From Chloroflexota bacterium (GTDB lineage Bacteria; Chloroflexota; Anaerolineae; Anaerolineales; UBA4823), in NCBI GenBank assembly GCA_030669775.1, contig DAOVCZ010000059.1:1-9370 (forward strand): 9,370 nt of DNA. The letters run 5' to 3'. This document shows, piece by piece, positions 5,388 through 9,370 of the stretch. Position numbers and translations under genes: made by a program. Under the pieces are notes generated by a model. That model did no database searches. It saw only the letters and a program-made list of their open reading frames with translations, and was not told the origin of the DNA. Position 1 is the stretch's first letter, and every line of letters starts with the position of its first letter.

Positions 5388-6815
5388 CTATTGCATCGGG
5401 TTGTTGTTTGCCCAATCGTCACCGGTGATCACGATAATATCCGCCTGACCGGCAACATCATAGCGATGGTACACATTCTCACTGGAGATGCTCATCAATT
5501 CCACAATCATCTCCACCGTGTGTGGGTTACCGGTATAGTCGATGATAGTAGTCACCAGGTAATGTTCATCGGCGTTGCCAGGTTCCGAAGTGTTGAGACC
5601 CGAAGCTCTCAGATACTCCGTGGTTTGCGATGCCAATCCCGGCGAAAAAGTGCCGTTCAAGATCAGCACTGTGGCATATTCCTGATCTATCAGTTCTTGT
5701 TGATCTGCCTGGGGAGCCAGCGGGACCGGTGGTCCCGTGATGGTGAAGATCTCATCACGTAATTGGCGGATCTCATCTGGCAGCGGTCTCAAGATATCCT
5801 GCCCATCATAAGAATAAGCGAAGTCAACCTGGTCGACGCCGATCACCCCCTTGTGGATATTCTCCTCTGGGATCTGTTGGGCAACCCAGGCCAAGCGTAC
5901 CAGCTGCATCAAGGTCAAATTTGAGCTGATCCCGGAAGATAGACTCTGATACAAAGCGGGGGAATTCTTGATTAAGGAAGGCAGCAATTCAGCGCTCAGG
6001 ATTTGGTCGCGAATCGCCATGATCACCTGCTGCTGGCGCCCTGCCCTGTCAAAATCGCTGCCGGAAGTATTTCTCGATCGAGCATAAGCTAAAGCAAGAT
6101 ATCCGGGCAAAACCTGCTCTCCGGCTTTCAAGGTTTCTGTGTTGTGCTTACCCAAAGGATCGACAACTATCTTTTTAGGGATGTTGATCTTGATCCCGCC
6201 CAACTCATCGATAAAGTTCTCGAAGGCCAAGAAATCTACCATGGCATAGTAGTCAATTTGCATGCCAAGCAATTCTTCTACCGTGCGCAATGCCAGACCG
6301 GGACCCCGTTCAGAAACGTTATACACCTCCCCCAATCGGTAAGCGGTGTTGATCTTGTTGTAATCGAAACCAGGGATCTCAACCCATAAGTCACGCGGAA
6401 TGGAGAGCATACCCGCCGTACGGCTCTCCGGGTCCAGCGAAAACAAGATCATTGTATCAGTACGAGGGATGTCGTCACGATCCGATTCACGTGAATCCAA
6501 TCCCATGACCAGGACGTTTATGCGGCTGTTCCCATCCCAGGGGACGGAAGGGGGACCACCAGCAGACTGCAGTGGAGTTTCTCCTTCGGCACCCAAATCT
6601 TCTGGCAATGCTGCTGCGGCACCTTGGGGGTCTTCAAGCGACAGGCTGGGTGGGCTTGACAAATTCCAGGAAAATACCAGGTCTTTCACAGCAGAAAATG
6701 TGAGATAGACTGTCACCACCCCGGCGATCAAAAATGCGGCGATTAATCCGATCAGCAACCAATTTGAAGTCAGAGGGGATTTTCGTTTGGTTTTGTACTC
6801 GTTACTACGATCCAT
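5388..6815 (-). CDS. LytR-CpsA-Psr (LCP) family protein 1 with LytR_C domain
   Basis: A 475-residue membrane-anchored protein. It has a short basic cytoplasmic tail (1-17), one membrane helix (about 18-40), a Pro/Gly/Glu-rich linker (52-96), the LCP domain (97-275) and a LytR_C domain (about 378-468). LCP enzymes act outside the membrane and transfer polyprenyl-pyrophosphate-linked glycopolymers to the cell wall or other acceptors. Expected phosphate-binding residues are visible: MGLDSR (Asp107), RTDT (Arg118, Asp120), IPRDLW (Arg141-Asp142), YARSRN (Arg246, Arg248) and DRAGRQQQ (Arg257, Arg260). The ATG lies 12 bases after the LCP2 stop and has no Shine-Dalgarno, so translation is probably coupled to LCP2. 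It is a paralogue of LCP2 of exactly equal length. The acceptor polymer is unknown. Confidence 0.94.
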   Translation of the reverse strand: MDRSNEYKTKRKSPLTSNWLLIGLIAAFLIAGVVTVYLTFSAVKDLVFSWNLSSPPSLSLEDPQGAAAALPEDLGAEGETPLQSAGGPPSVPWDGNSRINVLVMGLDSRESDRDDIPRTDTMILFSLDPESRTAGMLSIPRDLWVEIPGFDYNKINTAYRLGEVYNVSERGPGLALRTVEELLGMQIDYYAMVDFLAFENFIDELGGIKINIPKKIVVDPLGKHNTETLKAGEQVLPGYLALAYARSRNTSGSDFDRAGRQQQVIMAIRDQILSAELLPSLIKNSPALYQSLSSGISSNLTLMQLVRLAWVAQQIPEENIHKGVIGVDQVDFAYSYDGQDILRPLPDEIRQLRDEIFTITGPPVPLAPQADQQELIDQEYATVLILNGTFSPGLASQTTEYLRASGLNTSEPGNADEHYLVTTIIDYTGNPHTVEMIVELMSISSENVYHRYDVAGQADIIVITGDDWANNNPMQ

Positions 6816-6827
6816 AGGCAGTTATTA

Positions 6828-8255
6828 TTATGGCATAGAATTATTGTTCGCCCAGTCGTAACCAAGATAAATATCGATGTCTACCTGGCTGGACGGGTCA
6901 AAGCGATTGTAAATTCTGTTCGGTGATATTCCCATCAAATCTACCAGATAATAGAGCGTATACGGGTTTCCAGTGTAGGAAACGATGGTTGTTGCACTGT
7001 AAAGTTCAGGTGCATCACCGGTAGAGACAACATTGACACCCTGCGCGGTCAAGTACTCCGCGGTGCGGGCTGCCAGGCCTGGTATGCCGGCACCGTTCAA
7101 TACCGAAACCCTGGCATTCTCAGAGCGCATCAATTCCTGAGGGTCAGCATCAGCCATCGCGGGACTGGCTGGCCCAGAATTTGTGAAAATCTCATCCCGC
7201 AGAATGCGAATCTGCTCCGGTCGTGGCTTGAGCACATCATCGCCATCCGGCGACTTACCGAAGGTTACATGTTCCGTGCCGATTGCCCCCCGTTTGATGT
7301 CGTCTTCTGGAATTTGCTTGACTAACCAGGCCAATTGAACGGCTTGCTCCAAAGTAAGGTTGGTTTGCACACCTGCAGATATCTGCTCAAATATCACCGG
7401 AGCACGGCTGATTAACGTTGAGAGCATATCCGAACTTAAAACCCGGTCACGGATCGCCATGATGACCTGCATTGTGCGATCAGCACGATCAAAGTCGCCA
7501 CCTTCTGTATTGCGAGCGCGGGCATAAGCCAGAGCCAGGTTTCCGGGGAGATCATGCGCCCCCTTTTTTAATTTAACTGTTGGTCCATCGATCGGGTCCA
7601 CCCAGATGTTGCGCGGTACATCGATCTCGATAAAGCCAAGCTCGTCGATGAATTGTTCAAATGAGTAAAAATCGATTAAGGCATAATAATCGATCTTCAA
7701 GCCAAGCAAACCTTCCACGGTACTCATAGCCAGCTGAGATCCCCCGCCAGGCAACTGGTAGGTCTCGCCAAAACGGTAGGCGACATTAATCCGGTTGGGG
7801 TCTTCAAACCCAGGCATGCTCACCCATAAGTCCCGTGGAATCGTGAGTATGCCAGCCGTCTTGGTCAGCGGATCGACCGAGGCTAAAACCATGGTATCCG
7901 TGCGTGGAGCGCCTTCTCCGCTCACCCAATCACGATAATCCAAACCCATCACCAGGACATTAACTCGGCTGGCACCATCCCAGGGAATGGGTTCAGGTCC
8001 GATAGCTAATGCAGGCAGACTTTCGATCCCCGGGACAGCATCCGGGGAATTTTGGGTTGAATCAGCCCCCGGATTGACAACGATACCGGGAAGATCGGTG
8101 ATATTCCAGGCTGCCACAAAATCTCTGACGCTCGTGTAAGTCAGGTAAGCAGCCACCCCTGCAACGATGAAAAATGCGATCAGCAAGCCGATGAAAATCC
8201 AGTTGACTTTTCCGGCCCGCTTGGTTTCTGAATTATTTTGTTGAACTTGCTCCAT
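6828..8255 (-). CDS. LytR-CpsA-Psr (LCP) family protein 2 with LytR_C domain
   Basis: A 475-residue paralogue of LCP1 with the same architecture: cytoplasmic tail (1-18), membrane helix (about 19-41), linker (52-97), LCP domain (98-275) and LytR_C domain (about 380-468). The core motifs are present: MGLDYR (Asp106), RTDT (Arg118, Asp120), IPRDLW (Arg140-Asp141) and YARARN (Arg246, Arg248). Two positions differ from LCP1. After Arg260 it reads TMQ instead of QQQ, and ELGF replaces ELGG at about 205-208. This may mean a different polymer or acceptor. By eye the LCP domains are about half identical. It is the first gene of the - strand unit, with a leader of about 140 nt if the promoter at 8402 is used. 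No Shine-Dalgarno precedes the ATG. It ends in three consecutive in-frame TAA codons before LCP1. Confidence 0.94.
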   Translation of the reverse strand: MEQVQQNNSETKRAGKVNWIFIGLLIAFFIVAGVAAYLTYTSVRDFVAAWNITDLPGIVVNPGADSTQNSPDAVPGIESLPALAIGPEPIPWDGASRVNVLVMGLDYRDWVSGEGAPRTDTMVLASVDPLTKTAGILTIPRDLWVSMPGFEDPNRINVAYRFGETYQLPGGGSQLAMSTVEGLLGLKIDYYALIDFYSFEQFIDELGFIEIDVPRNIWVDPIDGPTVKLKKGAHDLPGNLALAYARARNTEGGDFDRADRTMQVIMAIRDRVLSSDMLSTLISRAPVIFEQISAGVQTNLTLEQAVQLAWLVKQIPEDDIKRGAIGTEHVTFGKSPDGDDVLKPRPEQIRILRDEIFTNSGPASPAMADADPQELMRSENARVSVLNGAGIPGLAARTAEYLTAQGVNVVSTGDAPELYSATTIVSYTGNPYTLYYLVDLMGISPNRIYNRFDPSSQVDIDIYLGYDWANNNSMP

Positions 8256-8270
8256 AATTTTTTCAAATGT

Positions 8271-8288
8271 CAGACAAATGCTCGTCTG
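8271..8288 (-). promoter_or_regulatory. Inverted repeat in the LCP2 leader, near the start codon
   Basis: CAGAC (8271-8275) and GTCTG (8284-8288) form a 5-bp stem with an 8-nt loop, 16 bases before the LCP2 start. In the mRNA it could affect ribosome access. It is short, so chance is possible. Confidence 0.3.
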
Positions 8289-8316
8289 CGATAAAGGATA
8301 AACCCGCTTAAATCCA

Positions 8317-8349
8317 TCTTCTCTCCCTACAGGAAGAGTCTAGAGAAGA
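8317..8349 (-). promoter_or_regulatory. 8-bp inverted repeat in the LCP2 leader
   Basis: TCTTCTCT (8317-8324) and AGAGAAGA (8342-8349) are perfectly complementary with a 17-nt loop. It lies within the presumed leader of the LCP operon. No T-run follows on the - strand, so it is not a plain terminator. A leader RNA structure or a protein-binding site is possible. The arms are purine/pyrimidine-biased, which raises the chance of coincidence. Confidence 0.35.
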
Positions 8350-8401
8350 AAGAGACAGCGGGGATCGAAATAGCTACCTATAGCCAGTTAAATGGCACAT
8401 T

Positions 8402-8410
8402 ATTATATCA
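8402..8410 (-). promoter_or_regulatory. Extended -10 promoter element for the LCP operon
   Basis: On the - strand TGATATAAT is a perfect extended -10 (TGn plus TATAAT, with the hexamer at 8402-8407). No good -35 is present, which extended -10 promoters do not need. Transcription would start near 8395, giving a leader of about 140 nt before LCP2. Confidence 0.5.
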
Positions 8411-8419
8411 CGCCAGGTA

Positions 8420-8437
8420 TACCCTCTGCTTAGGGTA
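8420..8437. promoter_or_regulatory. Inverted repeat, possible operator
   Basis: TACCCT (8420-8425), six bases, then AGGGTA (8432-8437). It covers the -35 region of the presumed LCP promoter and lies upstream of the divergent ABC-F gene, a fitting place for a dimeric regulator. The regulator is unknown. Confidence 0.35.
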
Positions 8438-8501
8438 AAATTAGTGTTCTGGGTCTTGTTGCACACATAATGACACGCTCTCCCAGGACGAAATTTGATC
8501 C

Positions 8502-8507
8502 TATAAA
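8502..8507 (+). promoter_or_regulatory. Probable -10 box of the ABC-F gene (leaderless)
   Basis: TATAAA ends eight bases before the ATG at 8516, placing the expected transcription start at or within about two bases of the start codon. No clear -35 is seen at the right distance. Confidence 0.4.
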
Positions 8508-8515
8508 GTTCCCTT

Positions 8516-9370
8516 ATGTCGATCTTAACCGCATCAAACCTGGCGAAATCCTTCGGACCGGACGATATTTTCTCTTCCGTTTCGCTTAGTATACCGCATG
8601 GCGCTCGGATCGCCATCGTCGGCCCAAATGGTATCGGCAAGACCACCCTGCTGCGCATATTGGTGGGTTTCGAAGAGCCAACTGCCGGCAGTGTTCATCG
8701 CGCCCGCGGCTTATCTATTGGGTACTTACCACAAGAGGCTGTTCTGACCGCAGAGCACAGCTTGTGGGAGGAATGCCTGACCGCTTTTGATGATTTACGC
8801 CAGATGGAGGTCGAACTGGTGCAGCTGGAAGCGGCTATGGGCGATCCAGATCACACCCAAGATGCCCTCACCCGCTACGGAGCACTGCAGGAGGCCTTTG
8901 AACTTCAGGGTGGATATATCTATGAAACCCGCATCCGCCAGGTTTTGACTGGTCTTGGATTCACCTCAAAAGATCACCACCGTCCACTAAATCAATTATC
9001 CGGTGGGCAGCGAACACGAGCTCTTCTGGCGCGCTTATTGCTTTCCAAGCCTGACCTGCTGGTGCTGGATGAGCCGACCAACCACCTTGATATGGTTGCT
9101 GTGGAGTGGCTGGAAAGTTATTTGCTGACCTGGGAAGGGGCTGCCTTACTGGTCTCGCACGATCGCTACTTCCTGGATCGAGTCGCCCAGTACGTTTGGG
9201 AAATGGACATTGCAGGTTGGGAGACCTACCGAGGGAACTACAGCGCATACCTGCATCAGCGCCAGGAACGCTGGCAGCTGCGCCAGCAAATCTACGAGAC
9301 TGAGCGGGAGCGCCTCGAAAAAGAGCTGGATTACGTCAAGCGCCACATAGCCGGGCAGCGCACAGCGCAA
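8516..9370 (+). CDS. ABC-F family ATPase, 5' part (continues past the window)
   Basis: The first 285 residues of an ABC-F protein, open to the window edge. The full protein should carry two ABC domains and no membrane part; the family acts on ribosomes (translation rescue, antibiotic protection, EttA- or Uup-like roles). Visible in the first domain are Walker A GPNGIGKTT (36-44, Lys42), Q-loop LPQE (71-74), signature LSGGQ (161-165), Walker B LLVLDEPTNHLD (181-192, catalytic Glu186) and the switch SHDR (214-217). YRGNYSAYLHQR (238-249) is the typical lead into the interdomain linker, whose charged helix runs to the end. An in-frame TAA at 8504, with only three non-start codons between, forces the ATG at 8516, and there is no Shine-Dalgarno. 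It is divergent from the LCP operon. The subfamily cannot be settled without the second half. Confidence 0.95.
   Translation, partial: MSILTASNLAKSFGPDDIFSSVSLSIPHGARIAIVGPNGIGKTTLLRILVGFEEPTAGSVHRARGLSIGYLPQEAVLTAEHSLWEECLTAFDDLRQMEVELVQLEAAMGDPDHTQDALTRYGALQEAFELQGGYIYETRIRQVLTGLGFTSKDHHRPLNQLSGGQRTRALLARLLLSKPDLLVLDEPTNHLDMVAVEWLESYLLTWEGAALLVSHDRYFLDRVAQYVWEMDIAGWETYRGNYSAYLHQRQERWQLRQQIYETERERLEKELDYVKRHIAGQRTAQ

Noticed and set aside
5352..5762. 136-codon + strand frame antisense to LCP1
   Set aside because: It covers the conserved LytR_C domain of LCP1 on the other strand and has no family signature.
8374..8658. 94-codon - strand frame over the start of the ABC-F gene
   Set aside because: It overlaps the Walker A region of ABC-F, has no motifs, and the opposite frame is unambiguous.
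8961..9370. Frames in other phases over the ABC-F gene
   Set aside because: The ABC-F frame is open throughout with signature, Walker B and switch motifs in order; the others are shadows.

Overview
The window looks like chromosomal DNA of a free-living bacterium, most likely a member of the Chloroflexota (Anaerolineae-like). This rests on a tandem pair of LytR-CpsA-Psr proteins next to a RecD2-type helicase, a membrane M50 protease with CBS domains, and scattered intergenic repeats of the type GTCATTCTGAGCC...GCGAAGAATCTCA, which I recall as common in that phylum but could not check. No rRNA, tRNA, CRISPR array or insertion sequence is visible.

Left part (1-730), AT-rich and repeat-laden. 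Six short hairpin repeats, A to F, surround a small stand-alone GIY-YIG nuclease gene (206-490). They alternate in orientation except at the gene. All six fold into the same hairpin: a 5-bp outer stem, a GA/GA internal loop (GGA/GA in B) and a GC-rich inner stem. The outer stem varies by compensatory changes. This is the most interesting structure in the window and suggests a small repeat family that may be mobilised or maintained by the neighbouring nuclease, loosely analogous to REP elements and their RAYT proteins. The functional link is inference.

Middle left (732-1678): two metabolic or housekeeping genes on the + strand, a single-domain cupin and a Nudix hydrolase, separated by a second, different intergenic repeat. 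The Nudix gene converges on an M50 site-2-protease-like gene with two CBS domains (1740-2855, - strand). The gap 2856-3073 carries the M50 ribosome binding site and a possible small + strand gene that starts with TTG and runs into the antisense 3' end of recD2.

Middle right (3074-8255), all on the - strand: LCP protein 2, LCP protein 1 (12-nt gap), then recD2 (67-nt gap). They are probably transcribed together from a promoter near 8402-8410 with a leader of about 140 nt. The LCP pair would attach lipid-linked glycopolymers to the cell envelope, and RecD2 is a 5'-3' DNA helicase of genome maintenance. The shared transcription is probably positional, not functional.

Right end (8516-9370): a divergent ABC-F ATPase gene, cut by the window edge after its first ABC domain and the start of the interdomain linker. 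Its start codon is forced by an in-frame stop 12 nt upstream, and a -10 box sits so close that the mRNA is probably leaderless. The 260-bp intergenic region between the LCP operon and this gene holds three inverted repeats and two divergent -10 elements. No gene-free stretch exceeds 300 bases.
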